Shown piece by piece: positions 44,294 to 53,969 of a stretch of DNA of 64,000 bases (position 1 is the first letter of the stretch; each line of letters starts with the position of its first letter). Position numbers and translations under genes: made by a program. The stretch comes from Acidobacteriota bacterium. GTDB taxonomy: Bacteria > Acidobacteriota > Thermoanaerobaculia > Multivoradales > Multivoraceae. Under the pieces are notes generated by a model. That model made no database searches and was not told where the DNA came from. It worked only from the letters and a program-made list of their open reading frames with translations. The stretch is taken from NCBI GenBank assembly GCA_029263415.1, contig JAJCXN010000039.1:124001-188000 (forward strand), given 5' to 3'.

Positions 44294-44767
44294 GAGGGCC
44301 TTGAGTGCGCCGTTTTGGCTGCACTCCTTTGCCCATGTGGGTGCAGTCGGCTCCAGCTTGAGCGGATCTCCGAGACGGCCAAAAATCTTCGCGTTTGTCC
44401 GTTTGGCTTCGGATCGGGCTAAGGCTTGAGGACTGAGCGACTTAGGGCCGATTCAACCGGAAAATGAGTCCGAATGGCATGGTTCCAGGTCTTGTTCAGA
44501 CCGTCCGTCAGGCCTTACAGTCTCTCTATAATCGGCATCTCCGGTTCTCCGACGAAGGGTTCTCCCCTTTGGCTACTGCCGAACCACAAAGAGCCGGTCT
44601 TGAGGAGCCGTTTTGAGCTCCCGGCCACACCGCTCTCGATCAGCTGGGCCTCCTCAGCAGATTTTTCGAATCGATGCGCAATTTCACACACAATCCATCG
44701 CGAGTATCCTGGAAGGTCAATTCCGACCACCTGGATTCCGCAATGATTTTTGGAGGATTCATCCATC
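44294..44767. other. Long leader region of the TonB-dependent receptor
   Basis: About 470 bases without a gene precede the receptor. A TATAAT is present at 44527, which would give a leader of about 230 bases if used. Candidate stem-loops are short (for example around 44645-44665 before ATTTTT), so an attenuator or riboswitch cannot be claimed. Confidence 0.45.
44527..44532 (+). promoter_or_regulatory. Candidate -10 element for the TonB-dependent receptor gene
   Basis: TATAAT is an exact consensus -10, 236 bases before the receptor ATG. The expected -35 position shows no TTGACA-like hexamer, so this may depend on an activator or be chance. Confidence 0.35.
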
Positions 44768-47698
44768 ATGATGAGGCATAGGTGCTTCGTCGCGCTGGCG
44801 ATCGTCGCCATCGCGCTGCTTGGTGTTAGCTCCGTTTCGGCCCAAACCTTGGGCACGATTCAGGGCTACATCTCCGGTGCAAATGGTGAGGCCCTGCCGG
44901 GCGTCACCGTTGTTATCCGTAATACCGACACTGGTGCCGAGCGCACCGTCATCTCGGATCAGTCCGGGTTCTACCGTGCTCCTGGCCTCAGTTCCTCGAA
45001 CTACTCTGTCACCGGCTCCTTGGACGGTATGCAGTCCACTCGCCAAGACGGCGTCCTTCTGCAGGTCGGCCAGGTGCTCGACATCAACCTGGCCCTCGAG
45101 GTCGAGTCGACCAGCGAAGTGATCACCGTCACCGGTGAATCGCCGGTGCTCGAGATCTCGCGGTCGAGTGCAGCCTCCTACATCTCCCAGGTGGAGATCG
45201 AAGCACTGCCGATCGCAGGTCGCGACTTCAAGCAGTTCGCGCTCTTGAGCCCGACGGTGCAGAACGACGATGTCCGTGGTTTCATCACCATCTCCGGGCA
45301 GCGCGGCATTTACTCTGGCCTCAACATTGATGGCACCTCCGGTAAGTCTGCCTTCTTCGGCTACGGCCGTGGCGGCGAGGCAACGGAAAACGACGGCTTG
45401 GTGGTCGCTCAGGACTCCGTTAAGGAGTTCCAGATCGTGACCAACGGCTTCGCACCTGAGTACGGTGCGAACGGTGGCGGTTACATGAACGTTGTGACCA
45501 AGGGTGGTACCAACCAGTACAAAGGCACCGCGTTTTACCAGTACCGGGATGATGGCTTCGTCGAAGACATTCCGTCGACGCCGCTCGATGATTCCCGTGG
45601 CATCGATGGTTCGCGCAAACAGAGTGAGTTCGAAGACAAGAACTACGGCGCTTCCTTCGGCGGCCCGATCGTTCGCGACCAGACTCACTTCTTCCTGACC
45701 TTTGATCAACGTGAGCGGAGTCTTCCCTTCACGGACGACCTGCGCACTCGCGGTGCCTACGACGCTGTTCTGCAGCGCGCTCAGGCGGACCCACGGTTCT
45801 TGGAACTGCTCGAGGGCTACACCCCGAACGGCGACGGAGTCGCTGCTCCTGACGCTGACAACGGTCGGACTGCGACTGGTCTCTTTACCCGGAACACTGA
45901 CAACCTAATCTTGTTCGGCAAGTTGAGCCATCAGTTCAGTCAGTCGCACACTGGTACCTTCCAGTTCAACCTCACCGAGTACGAGCGCACCAGCGACTTT
46001 AGGGATGAAGAGTCCCTCAAGACCGAGGACACCGACTCGTACATCGTGTCGTTGTTGTCTGTCATCGGCGAGAACAAGGTGAACGAGTTCCGTTTCGCGA
46101 GCGCGAAAGACGATCTCGGCCGCCAGTCCAGCCGTGTTGGTTCTGCCTTCGAAGAGCAGATTCGGTTCCGCTTCGGTTCGCGTGATTCACTGGGCAAGTT
46201 TGATTTCTTGCCGATCATCGCTGCAGAGGAAAAGACACAGGTTCAGAATAACTTCTCCTACCTGTTCGGTTCACATGACCTGAAGTTCGGTATTGACTAC
46301 CAGAAGGACGACCTAGCACAGCTGTTTGCTGGTTCCCGCGACGGTCGTTATGACTTCGCCACCATGGACGCCTTCCTCAACAACGACGCGACTCAAGCTC
46401 GTATCTACTTCGGTAACGTTCAGTTCCCGAACTACGACGAGAGCCAGAAGATCCTTGGCATCTACGCTCAGGACAGCTGGAGGGTCAACGAAAGCCTGAC
46501 CGTCAACTACGGCCTGCGTTTCCACCAGACTGACAACCCCGGCAACCTGCAGCATCTCTTGCCTGAAGGCCGTGATATCCCGGACGATGATTCCATCGAT
46601 CCGCGTGTCGGCTTTGCGTGGACTCCAGGTAATGAGGGTAACCAAGTTGTTCGTGGCGGCTTCGGTCTGTTCACCTCTCGTACACCGACCTTGCTGTTCG
46701 CCAGCCAGGTGCAGGAGAACGGTTTGTTCCCGAATTTCGGTCGCCAGATTGTGCGGCCGGGACAAGCAGGCTTCGTCCCGCTTGGTACGCCGATCGACAA
46801 CGAGAATCCACCGTTGACCGTGATTCCGTCAACCTCGTATGTCAATCCCAACTTCGAGGATCCGGAAACCATGCGGATCAACCTGGGCTATGAGCGAACC
46901 TTCGCAGATAGTTGGGTTGCAAGTGCGGACCTGGTCTATGCCGATGGCAAGAACTTGCAAAGCAACGTTGAGCAGAACCGGACCCTCATCGGCCGGGATC
47001 AGTTCGGTCGGCCGCTCTACTCGAGCGATCGCCCGAACCCCAACCTGCAGCAGTTGTTCGTGCGTGAGTCGGTTGGTGAGTCGGAGTACACCGCTCTTAC
47101 CTTTGGCATCAAGAAGCGCTACAACGGCAAGTATCAGTTTCAAGCCCACTACACCTGGGCTGAGGATCAAGACACTGACTCGAACGAGCGTTCGGCAACG
47201 TCGGTGACCCTCACTGACATCAGTAACCCGAACTACGATTTCGGTCTGTCCGACCGCGATGTAGAGAACCGGTTCTTGGTGTCTGGTCTTTATGTGCTGC
47301 CCTTCGACATTCGCCTGTCGGGTGTCTTCGAGTACAAGGACGGAACTCCGTACACCGCTCTAGATGACGGTTTCAACGTCCTTGGCTACCCTGGTGCCAA
47401 CGGTCCGCGAGCTCGTGCCATCATCGGTGGACAGGCCGTTGGCCGGAACACGTTCCGCAACGAGTCGATCAACAGGATCGACTTGCGGATTTCCAAGCTG
47501 TTCAACATTGCTGAGTGGAGCTTCGAGCTCTACGGCCAGGCGTTCAACCTGCTCGACGAGAACAGTTTCGCAGTGGGTAGTGCCCAACTCGAGCCGTTCG
47601 ATGGTTCGGACACCAACGCTGAGTTCGGTATCCCGGACAACTTGGTGACTAATCCACGCCAGTTCGAGGTCGGTGTTCGCATCGGTTTCGGCAACTAG
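44768..47698 (+). CDS. TonB-dependent receptor with carboxypeptidase-regulatory domain
   Basis: A 976-residue outer-membrane receptor. Signal peptide (CFVALAIVAIALLGVSSVSA) is followed by a CarboxypepD_reg-like domain (residues 25-105, IQGYISGANGEALPGVTVVI), a plug (about 110-240, QVEIEALPIAGRDFKQFALL) and a 22-strand-type barrel ending in FEVGVRIGFGN. The Oar-like arrangement fits import of a polysaccharide or siderophore, or peptide export; no transporter partners are adjacent. The true start is ATG 44768 (or the next ATG); GGAGGA at 44752 is the ribosome site. A strong terminator follows. Confidence 0.92.
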   Translation: MMRHRCFVALAIVAIALLGVSSVSAQTLGTIQGYISGANGEALPGVTVVIRNTDTGAERTVISDQSGFYRAPGLSSSNYSVTGSLDGMQSTRQDGVLLQVGQVLDINLALEVESTSEVITVTGESPVLEISRSSAASYISQVEIEALPIAGRDFKQFALLSPTVQNDDVRGFITISGQRGIYSGLNIDGTSGKSAFFGYGRGGEATENDGLVVAQDSVKEFQIVTNGFAPEYGANGGGYMNVVTKGGTNQYKGTAFYQYRDDGFVEDIPSTPLDDSRGIDGSRKQSEFEDKNYGASFGGPIVRDQTHFFLTFDQRERSLPFTDDLRTRGAYDAVLQRAQADPRFLELLEGYTPNGDGVAAPDADNGRTATGLFTRNTDNLILFGKLSHQFSQSHTGTFQFNLTEYERTSDFRDEESLKTEDTDSYIVSLLSVIGENKVNEFRFASAKDDLGRQSSRVGSAFEEQIRFRFGSRDSLGKFDFLPIIAAEEKTQVQNNFSYLFGSHDLKFGIDYQKDDLAQLFAGSRDGRYDFATMDAFLNNDATQARIYFGNVQFPNYDESQKILGIYAQDSWRVNESLTVNYGLRFHQTDNPGNLQHLLPEGRDIPDDDSIDPRVGFAWTPGNEGNQVVRGGFGLFTSRTPTLLFASQVQENGLFPNFGRQIVRPGQAGFVPLGTPIDNENPPLTVIPSTSYVNPNFEDPETMRINLGYERTFADSWVASADLVYADGKNLQSNVEQNRTLIGRDQFGRPLYSSDRPNPNLQQLFVRESVGESEYTALTFGIKKRYNGKYQFQAHYTWAEDQDTDSNERSATSVTLTDISNPNYDFGLSDRDVENRFLVSGLYVLPFDIRLSGVFEYKDGTPYTALDDGFNVLGYPGANGPRARAIIGGQAVGRNTFRNESINRIDLRISKLFNIAEWSFELYGQAFNLLDENSFAVGSAQLEPFDGSDTNAEFGIPDNLVTNPRQFEVGVRIGFGN

Positions 47699-47740
47699 CT
47701 GATAGGCAGTCTTGCTGACCCGTTGAGGTCGGCAACGGAA

Positions 47741-47766
47741 AGGGCCTCCTTCGGGAGGCCCTTTTT
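47741..47766 (+). terminator. Intrinsic terminator of the TonB-dependent receptor gene
   Basis: AGGGCCTCC and GGAGGCCCT pair perfectly around a TTCG loop, followed by TTTTT. It lies 43 bases past the stop, a textbook rho-independent terminator. Confidence 0.95.
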
Positions 47767-47862
47767 CGTGTCTGGCAGGGTTGTGTCGCTTAGAGTTGGC
47801 CGCACTCCAACTTCTGCCATCCGAAGCAACTTGAAGACGTGGCCCAAGGTCCCTGAGCGACA

Positions 47863-49188
47863 ATGAATCCCCTAGATCTCATCTACTCCGGTAGCCAGCG
47901 TAACGTCTGGCTCGACGGCTTTCTGCGTCGTACCAAGGTGCCCTTGGAGATCGTCTGCGACGTTCATCGCAACGATGAGATGTTCTCCTACACTTTGGGT
48001 GCCTCTCAAAACTCTTGGAACGATGCGCTGGTGCTCTACCATCACAGCGGGTTGATGGGTTGGCGGATTGTTCAGCAGCTTCTAGCGCTGTGTGACGAGC
48101 CGGAACGCTGGCTCGATTTCGGTTGTGGCTACGGTCGTGTGCTTCGCTTTGCTGTGGCTGAAGCGACTGAGTTGGCGATCACCGGTGTCGACATCGACGC
48201 TCGGGCGGTCGAGTTCGTGAGAGAGACGTTTGACGTTGAGGCGGTGGTATCGAGTCACCGACCTGATGATTTCGGTGTGTCGGAAGAACACTCCTTGGTG
48301 ACTGCGCAGTCGGTGTTCAGCCACCTTCCCCGCGCTTCGTTTGAGGGCTGGCTCAAGACGCTATGGAGCCGGGTCGCTGAAGGCGGGATCCTCGCGGTGT
48401 CGACGAACGACATCAGCGGTATGCCGGAAGGGCTTGGGGAAGCCGGCCTCGATTTCGTGTTCGAGCGCCATAGTGAGAGCGATGATTTGCTCGAAGACCT
48501 CTACGGCACAACCTGGATCTCAGAAGAATGGATGCGGACCGCGTTCCGATCAGTCGCTGGGGAGGACCTCGCGTGGATGCACCGGATTCCTCGCGGTCTA
48601 TGGAACGCGCAAGACCTGTGGGTTGCCAAGAAGCGCTTGAGCGCGGCGGGTGAGACCGGCGGGCCGCCTTCGCCTACCATCGAGCGGCTGCCGGTCGGTT
48701 ACCTCGACGGGGTGGAGTTGATCGGTCCCAACAGGATCAATCTTGCTGGCTGGTGCCTTGCCGACGCCACCCACGAACCAGTGGGTGGAGATGGCCCGGG
48801 TGTGGTTGTTGAGGTCTTGGCAGCCGACGGCACAGTGATCGGTAGTGCTTCGGCCGATCACTTGGCAGCTAGAGAGGATCTTGTGGCCGAGTATGGTGAG
48901 GGCTTCGTTGGAGGTTCTTGGTGGCTTGAGATCGAAACCGCAGAACCACTGGCAGGTACCGAGTTCCTGTGCGTTCTCGCCGACGATTGGCCGGTGCACT
49001 TCAGCTTGCTGGATGCGGCGGATCGCAAGCTGCGCACCCAACGGGAGCTGCACGAGCTTGAGGTCGCGTTGCGAATCCGCGAAAAGGAACTGGAGATGCG
49101 CGGTGGCATCGCGTTGCGGTTCGCTCGCGCCGCTGCCCGACGCCTGACAGTCCGTCGCCTGGCAGTCCGTCGCGACCCGAAGGCGTAG
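47863..49188 (+). CDS. SAM-dependent methyltransferase with C-terminal extension
   Basis: A 441-residue protein. The methyltransferase core spans residues 80-220: RWLDFGCGYGRVLRFAV (motif I), ITGVDIDARAVEFVRE (acidic motif II), and a final AEGGILAVSTND strand. A separate C-terminal region (about 280-380, YLDGVELIGPNRINLAGWCL) resembles a beta-sandwich found in polysaccharide-modifying proteins and is followed by a basic helix with a repeat RRLTVRRLAVRR. It may methylate a sugar or lipid. The upstream strong terminator means it has its own promoter. Confidence 0.82.
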   Translation: MNPLDLIYSGSQRNVWLDGFLRRTKVPLEIVCDVHRNDEMFSYTLGASQNSWNDALVLYHHSGLMGWRIVQQLLALCDEPERWLDFGCGYGRVLRFAVAEATELAITGVDIDARAVEFVRETFDVEAVVSSHRPDDFGVSEEHSLVTAQSVFSHLPRASFEGWLKTLWSRVAEGGILAVSTNDISGMPEGLGEAGLDFVFERHSESDDLLEDLYGTTWISEEWMRTAFRSVAGEDLAWMHRIPRGLWNAQDLWVAKKRLSAAGETGGPPSPTIERLPVGYLDGVELIGPNRINLAGWCLADATHEPVGGDGPGVVVEVLAADGTVIGSASADHLAAREDLVAEYGEGFVGGSWWLEIETAEPLAGTEFLCVLADDWPVHFSLLDAADRKLRTQRELHELEVALRIREKELEMRGGIALRFARAAARRLTVRRLAVRRDPKA

Positions 49189-49282
49189 GAGCCTGCGAAC
49201 TGCTCAAGGCCGAGATGGCCTCTAAGGGCAACAAAGCGAGCACTACGGACTTTCCCTGCAAGCTTCTAGGGGGCTAAGGGCG

Positions 49283-51049
49283 CTAGGGCCTTGGAGGCTC
49301 GCTGAGGATGCTCAGCTGACTCCGAGCCGTGGTGGGTAGCGTGTGCGTGGTGGTGGCGCCCGCCGGCCACAGGATCTCGAGCGTCAGTGTGGTCGTATCC
49401 TTGGGCACCGCGAGCACGACCTCGTGCGGAGGTTGTGAGAGGTAGCCGGTGGTGCTGTTCATCCAGCGCACTTGGGTCTTGCGTGTTGGGTGGTTGGAGA
49501 CCAGTTTGATGCGGGCTCCGATGCCGCTGGGTGCGGACGCTTTCGAGGCCAGTCGGACAGTGACTGAGCGGCCTCCCTCGAGATTGTTGCGCAACAGCAA
49601 TGGAGCGCCGTTGTTTTGAGTGAACACTAGATCGAGGTCGCCGTCTTGATCCCAGTCGGCTGCCACAGCCGCCCGGCCGACGAGCGGCTGATTGGTCAAG
49701 CCCAGGCGCTCAGAGACCTCGACGAAGCGGCCGTTGCCTAGGTTCTCGAAAAGCTGTGCCGGCTGGCGGTAGGAGCGATGTGGATCGAACTCAGCGATGT
49801 TGTCGATGATGTGACCGTTGACAACCACCAGATCGAGATCGCCGTCGAGATCCATGTCGAACAACTGAGTCCCGAATCCAACCCAGGGCAGACTGGGCCC
49901 GGCGAGACCAGAGGAACTGGTCTGGTCACTGAATAGGCCGTCGCCCTGATTGAGGTAAAGCGTGTTGGTCTCTTGGTCGAGATGGGTGAGCAGGAGATCA
50001 AGTCGTCCGTCGTGATTGATGTCTCCTGCTGCGATTCCCATGCTGGCCTCGGGCTGACCTGCCCCGGAGTAGCCGATCCCGGCGAGTAGACCGTCTTCGC
50101 GAAACGCCTGGCCGTCGCGAACGAAGAATAGGTTGCGCGTCGAGTCGTTGGCGACGAAGACATCGGTCTGGCTGTTGCCGGTTAGATCTGCGGCGAGCAC
50201 TGCCAGCCCTTTGCTTTCGGCTGCGAACTTGGGCGCTGAGAACCCCAGAACTACAGTCGCAGTCTCGAAGGTGCCGTCGCCGCGATTGCGGTAGAAGACG
50301 TCGGGCTGCGCTTGGTAGATGTCAGGGTGGCAATAGGAACGCAGCTTGCGCGCGGCCGAGCCGCAGAACTTGTGATTGGCCACCGAAAAATCGAGGTAGT
50401 TGACGACGTAGAGATCGAGGTCACCGTCGTGGTCTGCGTCGAAGAAGGTAGCGCCGGTGCTCCAAAGGTGCTCCCCGTTGCTTGCGTCGTTGGGCAAGCG
50501 TGTTGAGGTCTCGTCGATGAAGCGCCCGTTACCTTGGGCGCGGTAGAGGCGATTGCTACCAAAGTTGGTGATGAAGACATCCTGGTGGCCGTCGCGGTCG
50601 ATGTCGCCGATGGCGACTCCCATGCCATATCCAGTGTCGTTGAGTCCCGAGTCGGTTGCTTCCCACTTGGCGCCATCGCCATCGCCATCGCCATCGCCAT
50701 CGCCGCCGGCGTCGGTGCTAGTTCTTAGGTAGAGACGATTGCTGCGTCGCTCAAGAGGCGTGGCCTGGGCGGCTTCAGCGCTCCACGGTGCACTTTGCAC
50801 GAAGTAAAGATCAAGCAGGCCGTCGCCATTGGCGTCGAACCCGGCGACGCCTGAGCCCATGTTCTCGGGCATGTACTTTTGCCCAGTCCCGAAGTGGCGA
50901 TGCTGAAAGGTTACAGCTGAGGTGGCGGTGACATCGGTGAACGAGGCTCCTTTGGGTTTCGGAGGTTGAGCGGTCTGGGCCTCGATTGCGGGTGAGCTAG
51001 CGAGAACGGTCGCGATCAGGGTCGCCGCGGTTCCAAGCGATGCTCTCAC
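49283..51049 (-). CDS. CRTAC1-type FG-GAP/ASPIC-UnbV protein
   Basis: A 588-residue exported protein (signal peptide LGTAATLIATVLASSPAIEA). Several FG-GAP/VCBS-type blades with D.N.DG-like calcium loops follow, for example GVAGFDANGDGLLDLYFVQS, IGDIDRDGHQDVFITNFG, AGDINHDGRLDLLLTH, and AADWDQDGDLDLVFTQ. The C-terminal 100 residues match ASPIC/UnbV (VTVRLASKASAPSGIGARIK). A tandem GCCATC run encodes a GD repeat. It starts with GTG inside the TPR stop (GTGA), so it is made with the TPR protein. Likely a calcium-dependent surface or periplasmic binding protein. Confidence 0.9.
   Translation of the reverse strand: MRASLGTAATLIATVLASSPAIEAQTAQPPKPKGASFTDVTATSAVTFQHRHFGTGQKYMPENMGSGVAGFDANGDGLLDLYFVQSAPWSAEAAQATPLERRSNRLYLRTSTDAGGDGDGDGDGDGAKWEATDSGLNDTGYGMGVAIGDIDRDGHQDVFITNFGSNRLYRAQGNGRFIDETSTRLPNDASNGEHLWSTGATFFDADHDGDLDLYVVNYLDFSVANHKFCGSAARKLRSYCHPDIYQAQPDVFYRNRGDGTFETATVVLGFSAPKFAAESKGLAVLAADLTGNSQTDVFVANDSTRNLFFVRDGQAFREDGLLAGIGYSGAGQPEASMGIAAGDINHDGRLDLLLTHLDQETNTLYLNQGDGLFSDQTSSSGLAGPSLPWVGFGTQLFDMDLDGDLDLVVVNGHIIDNIAEFDPHRSYRQPAQLFENLGNGRFVEVSERLGLTNQPLVGRAAVAADWDQDGDLDLVFTQNNGAPLLLRNNLEGGRSVTVRLASKASAPSGIGARIKLVSNHPTRKTQVRWMNSTTGYLSQPPHEVVLAVPKDTTTLTLEILWPAGATTTHTLPTTARSQLSILSEPPRP
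50672..50701. repeat. Coding tandem repeat, GCCATC x5
   Basis: Five exact six-base units inside the CRTAC1-type gene, encoding a Gly-Asp repeat on the minus strand in a loop between blades. Confidence 0.85.
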
Positions 51050-52347
51050 TGGGGTGAAACGCCGCTACGTTCGAGAGCCAGTCGCCGCGCACGCTCAATC
51101 TGTTCGCCTGATGCACCGAGCTCGATCGCACGATCGAAATGCTCCAGGCTAGCCTGGGCCTCGCCGCTCTCAAGCAAGATGCCACCGAGGATCGCGTGCG
51201 CCTCTGCGAGGTTAGGGTCGAGGCTGAGTGCGCGTTCGAGGGCCAGCCGTGCGTCATCAGTGCTGCCCGCGGTCCTCGCGAACAGTCCTTCGAGGTAGTG
51301 GAACTCGACCAAGCCCGGACGCAGGTCGCGCGCCTTTCGGATGGCGACCAACGCTTGCTCGATCTTTCGCTGCGAGTAGAGGACCTTGGCACGCAGGGCG
51401 TGCGCGCTGAACGATGAGGGATAGGCTGCGAGCACGGTGTCGATCTTGCTCAAGGCGTCGTCGAGTTGGTCGCTGGCTGCAAGCTCTTGGGCTTCGTTGA
51501 GGGCTGCCCCGGTGCTGCGTTGCGCTGCATCGCGCTGATCCTCGGTTGAGCGGAGTCTTTGAAACTCTTCGAGCATGGCTCGAGCATCATCGGCTTGGCC
51601 GAGTTCTCGATAGGCAAGGGCGAGTCGATAGGCGAGATCTGAATCCTGAGGGCTTTGATCGTAGGTCCATTGCAGATGGCCGACCGCATCAGCCGTGCGC
51701 CCGAGGTCTGAGAGCAAGGTGCCGAGTTCACGACGTAAGAGCAGCACCGGCACCACCGACGAGGCATTGGTTTCGAGCGCTTTGTGCAACTGCTCAACAG
51801 CGTCGCCCCGACCGTCGGGGAGCGCGGCCAGGATCAGACCAAGAACGCCGGGGTCGACCTGCTGACCTGCCCCCATGGTATTGGTGAGGAGGCGTAGCGC
51901 CGGTTCCGGTTGACCGAGCTTGAGTAGCAACAGCGCGGCCTCGCGCTCGAGGATGGCGTGCGCTGGTGCTTTCACCATAGCCCGTTCGATTTCGGCAAGC
52001 GCCGCTTCGGGTTGGTCTTGCTGTTGAAGCGTCCATGCCAGGAGCAGAGCGTTGTCCGGTGTTGAGGCTACGGCGAGGGCGGCACGGGCCGCGCTTTCGG
52101 CTGGCGGCCAAGCGCCCAGTGATCCCAGCGCCCTAGCGGCGGCGGCGTTGCCCCGGTTGGGGTCGAGCAAGGCTGCTCGTCTTGCTGCGTCGAGAGCCGC
52201 CGTGAAGTCGCCGGATTTGTAGGCCGCTTGAGAGATCTCTAGGTCGTCGCGCTCGACCTCCTGCTGGCCGGTCGACGACAACGTGGTGGTGGCCGATCCC
52301 AGCAGCAAAAGCAAGGCGATGAGAGTCTTTGGATTGAGTAGGCGCAT
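51046..52347 (-). CDS. Tetratricopeptide repeat protein
   Basis: A 433-residue exported protein. A signal peptide (TLIALLLLLGSATTTLSS) precedes about ten TPR-like helix pairs, with clear units such as LAYRLALAYRELGQADDARA and LAEAHAILGGILLESGEAQA. ATG at 52347 is preferred because it begins the signal peptide; longer in-frame sequence upstream is not signal-like. It probably serves as a scaffold for the coupled CRTAC1-type protein. The TPR/CRTAC1 pair is common in this kind of bacterium. Confidence 0.9.
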   Translation of the reverse strand: MRLLNPKTLIALLLLLGSATTTLSSTGQQEVERDDLEISQAAYKSGDFTAALDAARRAALLDPNRGNAAAARALGSLGAWPPAESAARAALAVASTPDNALLLAWTLQQQDQPEAALAEIERAMVKAPAHAILEREAALLLLKLGQPEPALRLLTNTMGAGQQVDPGVLGLILAALPDGRGDAVEQLHKALETNASSVVPVLLLRRELGTLLSDLGRTADAVGHLQWTYDQSPQDSDLAYRLALAYRELGQADDARAMLEEFQRLRSTEDQRDAAQRSTGAALNEAQELAASDQLDDALSKIDTVLAAYPSSFSAHALRAKVLYSQRKIEQALVAIRKARDLRPGLVEFHYLEGLFARTAGSTDDARLALERALSLDPNLAEAHAILGGILLESGEAQASLEHFDRAIELGASGEQIERARRLALERSGVSPQ

Positions 52348-52773
52348 CGGAGGTGGTTGCCGGCCTGCGGAGGAAGGCGGCAGAACGCATGAGCCTATCG
52401 TGAGACGCTCTGAGCCATAGTCCGAGGTGCAGGCTTTGAGTTTCAAAACGATATCGATCGTATTGGTGAGACGCAGGACGGTATCGCTCGGATCCTTCAT
52501 GCCCCACTCAACATTGGGCGCCGACGGACGGCCGCTCGCGGCTACTTCCTCTGTGGCCCTCACTCCTGACCGGCCAAGAAAGCATCTGGGGGCTGGTTGG
52601 AGAGCCTTACCTACGATTCACGAGTGGCCGAAAAAGTGGTGTCGACGTGACCGAGCCCGAGAGTTGACTTGCGGGGAGCTAACATGGGTTTGTCCTCTCA
52701 CCCTTTAGCCGGATGCGCTGGCAAACGCTCTTTGCCCTGAAGTAGATCTGCTGCCGGAGTGGCCACAAAATCA
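52348..52773. other. Divergent intergenic region
   Basis: About 425 bases between the TPR gene and the membrane-protein gene, transcribed away from each other. A TTGACT at 52664 could be a -35 for the plus-strand gene, but no -10 is found at the right distance. No gene or repeat is supported. Confidence 0.45.
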
Positions 52774-53925
52774 ATGAGCACAAGTACCAACTCACAGACG
52801 GACGTTAGCGGTCTTCGAATGGCCAATCTACCGAGAGCGCTAGGTGCAGCCCTGTTGCAGGTGGTCGTTCTCACGGTCATGGTGGTGCCTGTGGCCTACG
52901 CCTTTGGTTGGAGCAGCGGGTCGATGCTTGAGGACATTTTGACGGCGTGGATCCCGTCATTGGCGCTGGCTCTCGGAACGCTGCTTCGTTTGGGACACAA
53001 GGAAGGAACGTCGCTTGGCTTGGTGCTGGGATCGGTTGTGGGCCTAAGTCTGGTTTCAGTGCTTGCGGTGTCACCGATGCGCGGTTTCGGTTTGCTGCTG
53101 CCACCGACCATCGGACTTGCCTTGGGGTTGCTCGACGGAGTGGGTCGACGGCTATTTGAGGGTTTTAGGCAGGGAATCACTGTCTCGATGGCGATTGGTT
53201 TCGCTGTGAGCCTCGGGCTGGTCGCTCGTCAGGGCTGGACGGTGGTGTTCCCCGGTCTACTCATTGGGTTGATGATTGGCACTCTCATCGGCATGCGGAG
53301 GGACAACGTGAGGGGCTGGCGCGGTGGGCTAAGACGGCCCCCTGTCATTCTGGTCGCGGTCGTCGTTCTGTTGCTGGTCGGCATGTTCTTCTTGCTGCGT
53401 TCAGAGTTCGAGGCAGGGAAGTCGAGTCAGTTGATGAGCGGGTCTCCTGAGTTCGAAGCGTTGGGCTTCGTCGCGCTCCTCATGGTTTTGATGCCGATGG
53501 CCTGCTTCTCTTTTGGCAGCGCTCTTGGTCGATGGCTGCGGCCAAGGTTTGAAGTGCTCGGCCAACTCGTGCTCTACCTGCGAGCGATGTATGTGCCAAT
53601 CGGCGCGTTTGCGATCGGGTACTCCGTCATCCTGTTGGTGTTTGCCGGGTTCTATGGGTCGCTCTATCGGCTGGATCCTGGTCACTTCGGTACCCCTGAG
53701 CTGGTTCCAGCGCGGGTCGATTGGATCTTTTTCGCGCTCTACTCAGCGGTCGGAACCACCTATAGTGCTCTGCGCCCGGTTTCGGCGATCGCGAATGGAA
53801 CCGTTGCGGCGCAGTCGCTGCTCGGTATCGGGTGGGCGGTCGTGGTGTTTGCCGCAGTGATGAGCCATCTGCAGCCGAGACTTGCGGCCATCAGCCAACG
53901 CGTGAACGACGGCTACGAGGAGTGA
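52774..53925 (+). CDS. Multi-pass membrane protein of unknown function
   Basis: A 383-residue protein with about nine hydrophobic helices, for example LGAALLQVVVLTVMVVPVAY, GFGLLLPPTIGLALGLLDG and VILVAVVVLLLVGMFFLL, separated by short loops and with a soluble N-terminus. The helix pairs and glycine-rich loops resemble small transporters or sensors but no family is recognised. An ATG at 52774 or GTG at 52759 may start it. It is followed by a convergent nucleotidyltransferase gene. Confidence 0.7.
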   Translation: MSTSTNSQTDVSGLRMANLPRALGAALLQVVVLTVMVVPVAYAFGWSSGSMLEDILTAWIPSLALALGTLLRLGHKEGTSLGLVLGSVVGLSLVSVLAVSPMRGFGLLLPPTIGLALGLLDGVGRRLFEGFRQGITVSMAIGFAVSLGLVARQGWTVVFPGLLIGLMIGTLIGMRRDNVRGWRGGLRRPPVILVAVVVLLLVGMFFLLRSEFEAGKSSQLMSGSPEFEALGFVALLMVLMPMACFSFGSALGRWLRPRFEVLGQLVLYLRAMYVPIGAFAIGYSVILLVFAGFYGSLYRLDPGHFGTPELVPARVDWIFFALYSAVGTTYSALRPVSAIANGTVAAQSLLGIGWAVVVFAAVMSHLQPRLAAISQRVNDGYEE

Positions 53926-53969
53926 GTAGCTGGCAGCGGCGCTGTGAACAGGTACGAAACGCGGGACAG

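Noticed and set aside
52664-52690. Possible promoter with TTGACT
   Set aside because: No -10-like hexamer at 16-18 bases downstream.
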